Positions 1 to 11,536 of a stretch of DNA of 64,000 nucleotides are shown in pieces. The notes below the pieces were generated by a model that did no database searches, was not told the DNA's origin, and saw only the letters and a program-made list of their open reading frames with translations. The DNA comes from Tomocerus qinae (taxonomy: Eukaryota; Arthropoda; Collembola; Entomobryomorpha; Tomoceridae): positions 48,662,296 through 48,726,295 of the forward strand of contig CM034548.1 of NCBI GenBank assembly GCA_020055645.1, written 5' to 3'. The stretch's first letter is position 1; each line of letters opens with the position of its first letter. The position numbers and the translations under genes were made by a program.

Positions 1-3000
1 CCTCTCATTTCAATTACTTCCCAGTGTCCACTGTGACTCACTACTGCATTTTAATCTATCCCACGCATCTCTAACAGCCTGGCATTCCTTTCTTGACTCA
101 TCAACCCAAACTCCGACGAATCACTCTTCCAACATCCATTAAAATGAAATCTTTACCCGGACACATTTTATGCATATTCATTAAATTATGCATTAAATAC
201 GTTATAACTAATGAAACGATTCAGAATTCAGACGATATGTTAAGTTTGACCAAAAATGAAACCCATTTTGACAAATCTTTTCTTGGCTAAATACTTACTT
301 ACTTATTTATTTAGTACTTGTTAGGCTTTTATCTTACGGTTTTACCATCGTCTGTGAATGTTTGCTGGATAGGTGTCCATTGCGTTGAATGTGTTTCTTG
401 ATTTTTGAATGGTTTCAATATTTTTGAGTATTGTGAGTTGTAGTTCATTTATGTAGTGAAGGGATACGAAATGTTATTGAACATAGTATTGTGGTTGTTC
501 CTGCTTTGTATATGCTTGCTATAAATTGCAGCTTGTAGTATATTTTCAGCGAAATCTTCATCTTACTTTAATTAAGAATATTTTGTATCAAAGTTCAAGA
601 CCCAATTCCAAATTTCCAATTGAGTCGAGGGTTTTTGTGAATGATAAATAGAATCAGCTTGCAAAATAACATTTACGCTTCCAGTAGACAACTAAAGATA
701 ATAGTGAATTAAATATTTCCATGCAGATAAGTATTGTCGATTGGCAGATAAAAATGATGGACAGAGAATTGTCAAAGACCGCTTATTCGGCAGAATTCTC
801 TAGTAGGTACTTTTTGTTAAGTTTATGTAAAAATGCGGCATTGTGTAAGCACGACTCTACCTCAGGTACATTTGCAGCTTCTATTTAAAATTGTGATGAT
901 GCGCAAAGATAATAAATGCTGATTAAGTGTATTTTCTAGACTATATTAAAAAGTGATTGGGATGAGATGTCAATGCTTGGATAAGACCTGGGAGTGTAAA
1001 GTTATGTAAATAGCTGAGCTGAAGGATTGAATGGTTTTGTATAGTAGAAGCGAGCAATTGGAAAATCATTGTAGGATACGAAGACATAATCTCACTACTT
1101 CTTGCTGTGAAATTGTACTAAGCACTTATTTAACTGTACATACTAAGTAGGAGTGTGTATTGTGTAGTGTGGTAAAATATCTAGATAAGACAATTAAAAT
1201 GTACTGACTGATCTAGAAAGTGCATGGAGCTGGCGTTTGTCAGCTAGATACAGATTAATGTATGCATTTTCTGATAGCTGTAAGCATTAATTAAGACATC
1301 ATCACCTTATATGCATCATAGGGGATTGAAATGTGAAGATTGATTTAAATCTTAATTATGATAATTATAGATTAGACGTTCATGCAAATACGAAGTGAAC
1401 AGTATCTATGTATGTATGGTAGGGTATTGTACACTAAACACCATTTCGATCATTTATCAAAAGCTGCGTGTGTATATTAAAACTTGTGCGTGACGTGACT
1501 TTTAGCAGTGTGAGTGTGTATGGATAGTGTGTATAGAATCTTTCTATTTTGTTGTTGTCTTCGTAAGTAGTTACTAATAAGGATACAAAAGTAATAGGTA
1601 CACAACACTGGACTCAATCACAGCAGAAAACATTATAATATCGTCTTGAGATCTCGGAAAATAATAAATAATCAGAAGGACAGGTAGCTCAGAGAACCTT
1701 TCTCTTGTTTTCTCGCAATAATTGAAAGGAGAAAGCAAAATGGGCGTCCTCGTCTGCAATTGCAGCCAGTGGTCGTTTCTTTGTAGAATTGTCTGTAAAT
1801 GGAACTGACCGTGAGCATTAATGTAATTGATAATAACAGTTTATATACATGTGATACAGACTTTAGAGTTTAGACTAGGATCTATTGAGTAGTGCTATCG
1901 TTGATCTATTGAAACACATACTTAATACCATTTTACTTTTGGTTGACTCTGAACTGTAATGTAAAGGTGTGAGAGATGTACAGATTTAAATATATATACT
2001 TTGTACTATGCATGTGCTGTAGATCTCATTTAGAATTATTGTCAATGCTATTCTGTGTCATGGGCATCCCAATTCCTCATGCTATGAACATTGACTGTCC
2101 TATCAGTAATTCAACCTTACGATGTTACAAACAGATAAGTAGACATAAGTGAATAATATTTTACAAATGCTAAATATTTGCCTTGCTACCAACTACATAA
2201 CTACAATATAATAATTAAGTAGTTTAAGTACTAACATTATTTACCTTCCGTTCTACTGAACTAACATTTGTGTGTCGGTAATAGTATAATATTAAATATT
2301 ATGTATATTGTGGACACAGAATATTCTGCTACCATTGCCCACTACAAACATACCTAATAGGTAATGTAATAGTTAAGTATAAGTATGAAGTAGTATTTAT
2401 GTTTAATTATTTGAAATGAATTATAAACTTGATCATTGTTACTATTTTAGTATTACTTGGAAGTCCATTAAGCAAAAATTTGTAGCTACACCTACACCTT
2501 AGTTTTCCATAAACGGAGTCGTCGGCGTCATTTATTGTTAAATCCATAGCAAACTATTACTATTATAGCCGTAGATATAGAGACTGTAAAGGTTTAACTC
2601 TCTCCATAAGAAAGTTGTGGAGAGCCAGTTGCACATTTTCTCGTCAATCTATCTCGTAGGTCGCTGATTTCAGTTTGCAAGAGGAAACATTGAATTGGAT
2701 CTCAATGCTTTGCTATTAGAAAATCATTTCCACAGTTGAACGGCAAAATAATTGCTTCAATTTTCTCCATTGACTAGAAGGACTGAATTGATTGGTAGAT
2801 TCTCTTGCCCCAATCCGCTGTGTATCCTGATGGGCAATACACGACACGACAGAATTAACTCTGACAAAAATTTGATATTAATGACAATCGTGAATAAAAT
2901 GTACCAACAGACGAACATTGAACAAAACGTCAATGTATATCTGTGAAGAGAGAAGAATGATCTTCATTCTTGCTAGACCAAAGTTTAAATTAAACTAATT

Positions 3001-3612
3001 ATTGTGAGCCTTAATTCCAAGTTAAACAAAAAACCAAAGCAAAGTGAATCGAGGATTAATCTTGCGGATTCTGAGTAACTTGGTGCGTTCTTTCCTTCAG
3101 AAACAACTTTTAATTACAATCACATAGAAATTGGAGCTCAGTTATTATTGATGATTGGGGTAATTGACATTTGGGCCTCCATCTTCAATCATTAAGCATA
3201 AATCGACGAATTTAACTTTTTCAACTGAGACACCTAATTATGTTAAATATTGACGAGCAAAAAATGGGCAATGAGCAAAACACTTTACCATTTTTGTCTT
3301 TTCATTGCCATAGTTCAAACGCCAACTTATTTAGAGTGCCTCGTATTACCAAATTGCGGTATGTTAATTGAACAACTACACTTAATCTATATGTAGGCGC
3401 CTAATAATAGTAATAATTGACTGATGATATAGAGAAACAATAGTTATGACTGCCAGAAAATGATTGACCACTGAACTTGGAAATTGAGTATGTTCAAAAC
3501 TTGTTATATAAGTCGACTTCGAGTACAATATGCAACGAATTTTTGTGATGTACTTGATCACATTTGTAATTCAAACTCATCGTTATTCAATAAAATGTAC
3601 TTGAAACTTGAA
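1..3612 (+). other. Gene-free stretch, possibly a long 3' UTR
   Basis: No reading frame here looks like protein. The plus strand is rich in TGTA and TTGT words and contains few A- or C-rich runs. It ends with a good poly(A) signal, AATAAA, followed by a drop of that composition. One reading is that this is the terminal, mostly untranslated exon of a plus-strand gene whose coding part lies left of the window. It could equally be plain intergenic DNA; the sequence alone does not decide. Confidence 0.3.
3589..3594 (+). promoter_or_regulatory. Candidate poly(A) signal
   Basis: A canonical AATAAA is followed by a short T/G-rich stretch. It is the best polyadenylation signal in the first 3.6 kb and would end a transcript entering from the left edge. 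Confidence 0.4.
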
Positions 3613-3688
3613 GTTCTGCCATCACTTTTGATTTTATTGTCTTAATCAATGTTTATTTTTCACCACAGTAGTCCGTCGTGCACTTTAA

Positions 3689-4390
3689 CGTGCGTCCTTT
3701 GTGGTTCCTTTTACATATTCCCACACCACTGTTTCGTGAATAACTCCCCCAATTTGGAGTCAATTTGGACGTATGAGGCCTTATAATGAAGATATGCTAA
3801 CCAGCTCGGATATGTCATGGTATATTTTAAATTTCGACCTATACAGGTCACACCACCGGTTTAAAAAATGGTTCTTTCATATTTTATGGCGGGTTCTACC
3901 CTTTCTCTACCCGTGATTCCTAACTCAGTTCACCTTTAATACCAGGATTATGATCGGATGCGAAGAAATGACGGCACGACAGAAGAAGAAGAATGTAGAC
4001 ACAGGCAAATGTATAAGTTTATTAGAACTGAATTGTGTTGACTGGGATTGTTCTAAGTTCCTATCTAATGGTGACTGGACCTGGACTGACCTCCAGTCCG
4101 ACTTGTCCCATACACGGTTCTCGACCAACTGGCGATGCAACAGTCTGACACTTGCTTTGGAATGATAGATTCCAAGTGCACACTTTGTGGGTGGTGGGAG
4201 GTTAATTAGAATACTACATACGTGATGTAAATGAAGGTGCGGGTGGTGAGGATCCTCCTCACAGTATAATGCAATAAAACGTGTGATTTGGTCTGAAATC
4301 GATCCCAACTCTACTTTGGGATGGCTGGAAGAAAAAGGTCTGGGACTTTACTTTAGTTAGTTGCTTAGTAGTGGTAGCTAAGGACGCACG
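3689..4390. mobile_element. TTAA-flanked MITE (piggyBac/Kolobok type?)
   Basis: An 11-bp inverted pair, CGTGCGTCCTT at the left and its complement at the right, is bounded on both outer sides by TTAA (3685-3688 and 4391-4394). TTAA duplication is typical of piggyBac and Kolobok elements. The unit is 702 bp and encodes no recognisable transposase; the minus-strand open frame inside it resembles nothing I know. The short TIR makes this a moderate call. Confidence 0.5.
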
Positions 4391-4881
4391 TTAACCTAAT
4401 ATCTTTGACATAATAATATCGTTGTAGTACCGTTCTGTAGAAATCGGGTGTACATGAACTGATAAGCGTTTATGGCAATAATAGCGTAATTTCTATGGTT
4501 TTCAATCAATCCATATCAATCCGCGATTGTATTGCTTCTTGTGACTGTTATGGCGAGTTGGTGTATAGCAAATTAATATATGAAAATATATATGGACGAG
4601 GGTTTAATTTGCAGGACTCACCTTAACGTATCTAACCCTAACCGACTGTTACAACTTAATTGGATGTGGTTTAACACAAGTATTTATATTTAATTATTTT
4701 TAAAGAAAGTCAATAGTGTCCGTAATAGGCATACTATTTTCATGGATACAGTTTTAAAAGAATTCTAATCAGGATAATCAGAAACGAAACGATGATCATA
4801 CTCTTTCTTAACAAAAGAGTTAAGATCGTACGCTAGAAGTGTTCATAGAAAACAATGATAAGAGTTGCGTAATGCAACAAT
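4391..4881. other. Intergenic, nothing recognised
   Basis: AT-rich sequence without an open frame, RNA gene or clear repeat that I can identify. Confidence 0.4.
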
Positions 4882-4953
4882 TAAATAAACCGTAACAAAC
4901 GGGTGTAGAGTGAGTATCAGAGTTTGTCACTATAACTATAGTTATAATCAGTT
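4882..4953 (-). mobile_element. Left part of a split TIR-element relic
   Basis: About 70 bp match, in reverse complement, the segment near 32035-32105 of the TIR element at 30795-32438. The shared block includes ACGGGTGTAGAG and TTATAATCAG. The match stops abruptly at 4953 and the next bases of the family resume at about 9348, so a later insertion separates the two pieces. Confidence 0.7.
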
Positions 4954-7092
4954 AATGAAATTTGACAACGCTGCGAGTGGACTAAAAAAAACTTTTAAAT
5001 TAAAATACAGCAAATAAAACCTAACCTAACCTATTGTTCTTATTAGCTTGTTTAGTTTAAGTTATTAATACACAGTGAATCAGTCAAAAATCGACAGTAA
5101 GCTTTTTAGTGATCTGGATTTACAAAATTATGTCTGGAAAGAAGTCAGAATCAGAATCAGAAAGGTTTTCAAGTCTATCTCGGCACAGGAATAAATTCAG
5201 CATGGCACTCTCATATACACGGAAGGATGTAGGAGGAATGTAGCAACACTGCAGAATGAACTGACCGCGGAATTTAAATCTGATGACGTAGACAACTTTT
5301 TGGATGGAAAATATTCTTGACTATTGGCTTACCTGACGAAATTTTGGATGACCTACTACATATTGAACTTTAAACCACAACGGAGGTGACGATCATGGCC
5401 ATGATCTAGCCTCCTGGCGTGTATGTAACTTTTACATAATTTTACTAAATATTTCGATCTCACTCAAATTTACTATCAAATTCAAAATTCTGAAGACAAA
5501 ATCTTAACTGCAGCAAGATGCATTTTCAATCTTTTAAATCCACTTTATTGACCAAGAATTTTGAATATTTCATGACCAATGATGCTGCATGCTGACATGA
5601 TGGATGGTCTCTAATATCCATACGTCTAATGAATCTAAATCAACCTAATACCTCAATATGGCAAACACGAAGAAATCCCGGACCTGTCCTGACCCGGTGT
5701 GTACAGTTGGAAAGAAATTCCGATTTTAAATTCAACTCAGAAAAAATACAGTATCGCAATAATAATAAGGTTAACTGGAATGACCTGAATCTTAAGTTAG
5801 TAAGCTGAATTGGAGCAATTTATCAGGCTTAGAAGTAAATGACTGGTTGACCAGCATATTCCATTACGAACTGGTTATACTAAAGTCTTTTTGTCACCCT
5901 GGCTCAATGAAACGCATGCTCCAGGCTTAAGATCCATGATTTATGAGAAACAAAAGGTAAAAACAAACTTGATAAACACTTTAGTCCAGAATTACATATT
6001 AAGTTCAAAAGATTGAAATATCGTGTTTCTAAAGAATTCACAAGCACAGAAGACACAGGCAAAGAAAGACTACTTTATCAAAGAGTTGACTGATAACAAA
6101 GATTCATGTGGTATATGGTATAAATTGAATCTACTTTTTTGTAATAATCGTGAACAAGCAAATTGTATTGACTCTCTCAACATTAATGATAGTATGATTG
6201 AGAGCAACGCTTCTATGTGAAACTCTAGCTGATACTTTCATGGTAAACAGTAAAAGTGATTCACAGGTAGATGATTTTCGTAAAATACTAGGCGATATTT
6301 CTAATTTTACATTTTAAATTGATGCTGACAATCTGTCCTCTAAGTTACCCTTAATAATCACAAATGAGGATCTAGTACGGGCTACAAATAAAGTCAAGTT
6401 TAAAGTAGCTGATGGGTTGTATGACATCTATCATTGATAATTTAACTATTATATTTAATAATGTTCTAAAATCTGGAACATTGCCTAATATATGGAAACA
6501 AAGCAAAATTGAACCATTATACAAAAATAAAGGTGGCGAATAAGACTATCGTCCTATTAGCAACTTGCCACTGCTAAGTAAATGGTTTGAGATGATGCTT
6601 AAATATTTCTACAAATGTAGAAGACAATAACTTACTGACTGACGAGCAACATGGTTTTAGATCAGGGAGATCTTGTACAACTGCGCTCACTACATTAACT
6701 CAGCACTTATACTCTGTAATCTGAGCTGGACAAACCCAAAATGTAAGTGGGGGCCTTTCACTTCGACCTCAAATAGGCTTTTGACCACGTGATCCAGGAT
6801 AATTTGACTGAAATGTTGACAAATTATTATAAAATTCCTCCTATATATAGTAGCTTCTTTAAAAATTATTTTTCAAACAGAAAATTTGTGGTAGTAAACG
6901 GAAGTTACACTTCTCAACCATTTGAATATGGTCGCGGGGTCATACAGGGGTTAGTACTTTTTCCTCTACTGTTCAATCTACATTTTATCATTATTTCTGT
7001 CAAATTAAACGGCATAGGTATTCATCATAATGTTTGCCGATGACCTGGTATTGGTCTATGCTCACGAAAATGCACCAGAGATCACTAATATG

Positions 7093-7725
7093 CAGTGTAC
7101 AAAATTTACCACTTTTTTGCCTTTTTTACCATAACAGTGGTAAAAATGCACTTAATGGTAAAAATGCATTTAATGGTAAAAATGCATTTAATGGTAAAAA
7201 TGCATTTAATGGTAAAAATGGTAAATTTTAGCGATTGATTAGACAGCTGAGTACAGATACACTATACTTCCTAAAATATAAGTTTTTAAAACTTTATTTT
7301 CTACGAAATATTTCCAATTAGCCCCTTAATCAATTAAATTAATCATATTTACTTGATTGTACATCAAAAGTTATCAAAAAATGAAGAAAGAAAGATTGTA
7401 TTTAGTATCGCCCATTTCAGATTGATGCTAATTTAATTGCAAAATGTCTCAATCGGCAAGGGTTGTTAGCGCCCCCATTGGTTGATCCTACTCTGATTGA
7501 TTAACCCTTATCAATTTGTGACAACAATGACCATCTGCTAAGCTATTTCATACTTTGGCACCGAATTTTACTCAAAATTCAAACACAAAATTTAAATGAA
7601 ACTATTTTTTACCATTTATACCATTTATACCACTTACCACTACCTTTTAGCTAGTGGTATTTAACGTTAAATACCATTAAAAACCACTTACCACTGGTAA
7701 GTGGTAAATGCTATTTTGTACACTG
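7093..7725. mobile_element. hAT MITE inserted in the LINE, exact 8-bp TSD
   Basis: The ends are CAGTGTACAAAAT and its reverse complement, flanked by identical copies of CTAATATG (7085-7092 and 7726-7733). CAG-type ends and 8-bp duplications define hAT elements. The 633-bp unit has no transposase. It contains about 4.5 copies of an 18-bp tandem repeat (7138-7225), TGGTAAAAATGCATTTAA, which makes a meaningless NGKNAF repeat in translation. Confidence 0.93.
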
Positions 7726-8606
7726 CTAATATGTTAGATAACCATCTCAAAATTCTGGACAAATGGTGCTGTTTGATTGGTTTACAATTAAACTATGGCA
7801 AAACCAAATATATGATTTTTACAAAAACTATCACGTGTGTAAATGACAACCTCACTCTTAATTGTAATGGGCACGACAAAGAGCGAGTTTTTGTATTTAA
7901 GTATCTAGGTGTACAATTGGACTCCAAATTAAACTACAATGTCCATTTCAACTATGTTGAAAAGAGATACTCATCAGCGCTAGGTGCACTAAATAGAGTC
8001 AGAAGACAGGTACCTTATAAAATATATGCAATGCTTCTTAGTATCTATGTGCTGCCCATTTCTGACTATGCCATATCTATTTGGGGCTCTACTAAATTAA
8101 TTCAGCTGGGTACTCTTCAAAATAAAATTAACAGGGCTCTTTGTATCTTTCAATATCCTAAAGTAGGAAAATATTATAACAGATATTTTTGGTCAAATTC
8201 TAGTAATGAAAACAATCGTAAAGTAAAAAAATGTAAATTAGATCATCAAAAAGTGAATTACTATATCTTACTTGAAAGAGGTAATCTTTTAACTGTACAA
8301 GAAAGAATTATATATGTTACAATGGTAAATCTGTATAAGATATTAATATTTGGTACCAAAATTATTCCAATTAAAAAATATTATTGTAATGATAAGGATT
8401 CTGTATTAACAAGACGTACAAGGCAAGCCAATGATCTACCAGTTATTTATCATCATACTTTTGCAAAACGTCCTGTATTTTATGCCAGTAATACTTGGAA
8501 CTCCCTTAGTCTACCTGTGTCTTATGTGTCTGCCTGTAATTTTGGAATTCTGTTGAACCAATACATACTTCTATTACGTAAGGATGACTATGTATATAAG
8601 AACTAA
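7701..8606 (+). pseudogene. LINE reverse transcriptase, thumb and C-terminal part
   Basis: From 7734 the frame encodes the region after the FADD motif: LDNHLKILDKWC, the KTKYMIF block, FKYLGVQLD, and a C-terminal region like that of Jockey/CR1 polymerases, ending at 8606. Bases 7701-7733 belong to the inserted hAT MITE and its duplicated target, not to the LINE. Removing the MITE and one target copy joins EITNM directly to LDNHL in frame, so this part of the polymerase was still readable when the MITE landed. Confidence 0.8.
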
Positions 8607-9077
8607 TATATTTATTTATTTATTTTGTAATAATTGACGATTTCCTCTGCAAGAGAGGCTTTTGCATCGCCAATATCACAAAATATTACGTTACATATTG
8701 CTTCAATAAATTAGAAATTTTCTTGTGACTTTATGAAATTAAAAGTTATTTGCTACAGACAAGATACATGAATAATCACATGTGTTACAGTTATCATTTG
8801 CAGGTGGTTTACAGTCATTTTCTTGTTTTTCCAAAAAGAATTTTTTTGCTAAGTAACTAAATCTCCCTATTGTTTTGCTTAATCTTATTTCTTCCGGTAT
8901 TGCATACCACTCTGCACAAGCTTGGTGTGAAAATGATCGCTTGTCATAGGTGTTGGATTTACCATGTACATACACATAATTAATACTTTTAGTCCTTGTC
9001 TCTCTGGTACACACATTGCTAAGATTGTTGTAATCGTAAAAATATTCAGGACAGTCTTTTCTTATCATTAAGTACAC
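8607..9077 (-). mobile_element. 5'-truncated LINE fragment, family of 19017-23330
   Basis: On the minus strand this encodes only the C-terminus of a LINE polymerase: CPEYFYDYNNLSN, then KRSFSHQACAEW, ending in NTCDYSCILSVANNF. The same blocks, in the same order, close the LINE at 19017-23330 and the copy at 25575-26875. The 3' tail is an AAATA repeat at about 8607-8625. It lies between the coding end and the 3' UTR of the older LINE, so it is probably another nested insertion, with edges only approximate. Confidence 0.75.
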
Positions 9078-9347
9078 GAACTTTACAATTTTAAGTATAT
9101 AATTTTAAGTATGTTCCTATCAACTTTTAAAATGTTAATTCTAGAATAATTCTGTGTTTTAACACAGTAAACTTATGTTTGTCTGTATAAATTGACTATC
9201 GAACTTTATCTAGGTACGAATCGGCTTTGATTGTGGGAGTAAGGTGACGATACTGGCTTGCCTCCAGTGCTGACTGTTGTTAAAACATTTATTCTTGTAA
9301 GATTTGAACTTTTTGGCACTCAAATAAATATGAATGAATATGAATAT

Positions 9348-10141
9348 GAAAAAAACACATTTAATATATTTTTAGTATTTATTTTGAACAACCGAAAATT
9401 AGTGTCACAATGTAAATCCTAAATTTTTCCTTCTCCTGGAGCAATTCCTACTACATCTCTCCCGTTGTTTACTAACATTTCTTCAGCCCCCAAATTGAGG
9501 CAACTCTGGTAGTTCAAATTCGGTTAAAACATCTGTAACTTAAAAATACATACTTGCAATTTTTAACATTTTGAAATTATTCTCGTAAAGGTACTGTTAC
9601 TTGCAGTTAATTAAATAGAAACTGCGAAATAATACTGAATGCATCCAAACAATAATTAACCGGTTTCCTTTTAAGTTTAGTTAATATGATGGTGAATTAC
9701 CTTCTGTACGTGCAAAATGCAAATTGTGAAACCTATGACCCAATAAAAAGTCACGCAAATAGTTTTTGCGTCAGCTGGAAAACTATTCTTGTATATAGAC
9801 AGGATGAGTTTCTTTTTATAATTATTTAATACTATATATTTAATAAAGGTCAAATGCCAAAGGAAACAATAAAAATACTCTTATTCTTGTAAAACAGACA
9901 GTTCTTGTAAAAAACGCAGACTATTATCGTGAAGGTCAAAAGCCAGAAACAAAAACAAAGTCCTGTTCGTCGCTTGCCGGTGCTCGTCGCAGTATGTCAT
10001 GTGTTGTGGATGCAGGCTGCACTGAACTGGTGTATCTATTCTAGTCGCATTGTATGTTAGTCGCATTGTATGTTGTCGATGGTATCTGAACTGAACTGAA
10101 AGCTATTGACTGAAACTGAATTTTCTACAGACGGACGTACG
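9348..10141 (-). mobile_element. Right part of the split TIR-element relic
   Basis: In reverse complement this follows the element at 30795-32438 from about 32030 back to about 30900: the AACAACCGAA block, the TCTCCCGTTGTTTACTAAC block, one copy of the internal unit of about 190 bp, and the GACGGACG run. The terminal inverted repeat itself is missing on this side. It continues the piece at 4882-4953. Confidence 0.75.
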
Positions 10142-10746
10142 AACAGACATGATGGTCATTCACAATGAATATCAGACCTTTGATATTCAATAAAGGAATA
10201 AATAATGTATTTGCTAAATGAAAAAAAACATTTTTTGAATGAAGATTCAAAGGTAAATAAATATTTATAGGTTAGGTCCCTCGAAAGCGGGTCAGGGTAT
10301 TCCTTTGTATTTCATGGCGCGATTTTTAAAGTGTGAAAACTCTGTCTTACTTCAACCCTTTTCCCATTTGGACATGCAGCTTTTATCCGCCAAAGTATTG
10401 TTTAATTCCCCATATGGGGAATTACTTTGATACGGGAAATTATTATTTGGTATTGGTTTTCATTTGTGCAAATGGAATAAAATTCAATTTTTGACACATT
10501 TTATTCAATTTAACACATTAATCAGCTTTTGTATGCGTAAAGAAAGGGTATTGGGTTAGCACTTTGGCCTTGCTGAGGTATCTGGTAATTTTGTACCCCC
10601 CCCCCCCCCGGTCGGCTGCTTGTATATGTGTTGGTAAATATTATTTATTTTAGGTTTCGATATGGGGAATTCCGCATTATTTGAAGAGCCAATTTTGGTT
10701 GAATTTATTCATTTAGTTCCCCCATATGGGAAATCTTTACGATAAG
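10142..10746. other. Intergenic, with a perfect 20-bp palindrome
   Basis: No gene seen. Bases 10404-10423 form a perfect palindrome centred on CCCCATATGGGG; related CCCCATAT/ATATGGGG words recur near 10660 and 10715 and in the satellite at 23893-25432. A run of about 14 C lies near 10600. Confidence 0.5.
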
Positions 10747-10873
10747 CAGGGCGGCACATGACCTCCCTTCCCCCTAAAATTGAAAAAATAAAGAAATGTT
10801 TGTCTAAAAGCGCAAAAAATCGCTATTTTTTTTCTCGGTATCTCCCCCCATATTTTTTCTGGCTGCGGCCCTG
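10747..10873. mobile_element. hAT MITE, GC-ended family, imperfect TSD
   Basis: Ends CAGGGCGGC and GGCTGCGGCCCTG are of the same family as the elements at 11135, 62152 and 63087. The flanking octamers ACGATAAG (10739-10746) and ACGATTCG (10874-10881) agree at 6 of 8 positions, so this is an older insertion. Confidence 0.75.
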
Positions 10874-10914
10874 ACGATTCGTGTAATTAAATCGATTAAT
10901 TTAACACGGTAACT

Positions 10915-11100
10915 TTAGTTCTCAACATTGTAGAACGTCATGAAATACCTCGTTCGTAAGATTATTTGTTAGGTTATGGTTAAGTAATGTGGGTCAAAAG
11001 GTCAAATTCACTAAAAACGTCCTGTCTGTAACGTCCCAAAGCCTGATTATCTCCGCTACTTTTTACATGCACTTGAGACTTGACATGGTTTATTTCATCT
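10915..11100 (+). mobile_element. Helentron-like (HINE) 3' fragment
   Basis: It shares the block TGTAGAACGTCATGA with the copies at 28861, 61376 and 63192, and the 3' motif CCGCTACTTTTTACATG followed by ACATGGTTTATT. The 5' end and most of the repeat region are missing. Confidence 0.65.
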
Positions 11101-11134
11101 CAGTAGATTTCCTACTCTGGCACATTATAGGGTA

Positions 11135-11277
11135 CAGGGCCGCAGCCAGAAAAAAATTTCGGGAGGGGCCCGACAAATAATAATTAAAAAAATATACTAT
11201 ATTCGCAAAATTTTCCTTTCTTTTCTTCGATTTCGGGGGGGGGCGGGCCCCACCCCCCCCCCCTCGCTGCGGCCCTA
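11135..11277. mobile_element. hAT MITE, GC-ended family, exact 8-bp TSD
   Basis: The ends are CAGGGCCGCAGCCAG and its near complement. The octamer ATAGGGTA is duplicated exactly at 11127-11134 and 11278-11285. The interior has long runs of G and C that could pair. It carries no coding capacity. Confidence 0.92.
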
Positions 11278-11381
11278 ATAGGGTATACCTACCCGTACCC
11301 ATGTTATTAAGTGGGAAGCCCACGTTAATTCTTATCCACAATATATTACTAATAATTATCACAAAACTTTCAATTACCAAC

Positions 11382-11387
11382 TTTATT
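11382..11387 (-). promoter_or_regulatory. Candidate poly(A) signal of HYI
   Basis: AATAAA on the minus strand, about 150 bases after the HYI stop codon. It is the nearest canonical signal downstream of that gene. Confidence 0.5.
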
Positions 11388-11536
11388 GAATTATATTGAT
11401 TTGGAGTTAAAATATGTAGAAGGTCTTTTAGATGAGATTCATTTGATATTGCAATTTTCACAGTGTCATTTACATTTTTGGTAACCCAAGATGGTAATTG
11501 AAAGATAGCTACGACACTATGGTCCTCAGGGGGCAC

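Larger units (their letters stand above)
4954..9347 (+). mobile_element. Decayed non-LTR retrotransposon (LINE), Jockey/CR1-like group, with insertions
   Basis: Reverse-transcriptase blocks read in order on the plus strand: DYRPISNLPLLSK near 6545, EQHGFRSGRSCTTAL near 6645, a palm block near 6790-6960, FADDLVLVYAH near 7032, then KTKYMIF and FKYLGVQLD near 7800-7920. Several in-frame stops show that it is dead. A recognisable endonuclease domain was not found upstream, although a short frame starting MSGKK near 5131 may be the ORF1 relic. The 3' end carries a tail of TGAATA repeats at 9325-9347. A second copy of the 3' UTR lies at 39669-39870 in the opposite orientation, which confirms the boundary. 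It interrupts an older TIR element. Confidence 0.8.

Noticed and set aside
3925-4308. 127-codon minus-strand open frame
   Set aside because: No recognisable motif, mixed composition, and it lies inside a TTAA-flanked repeat unit.
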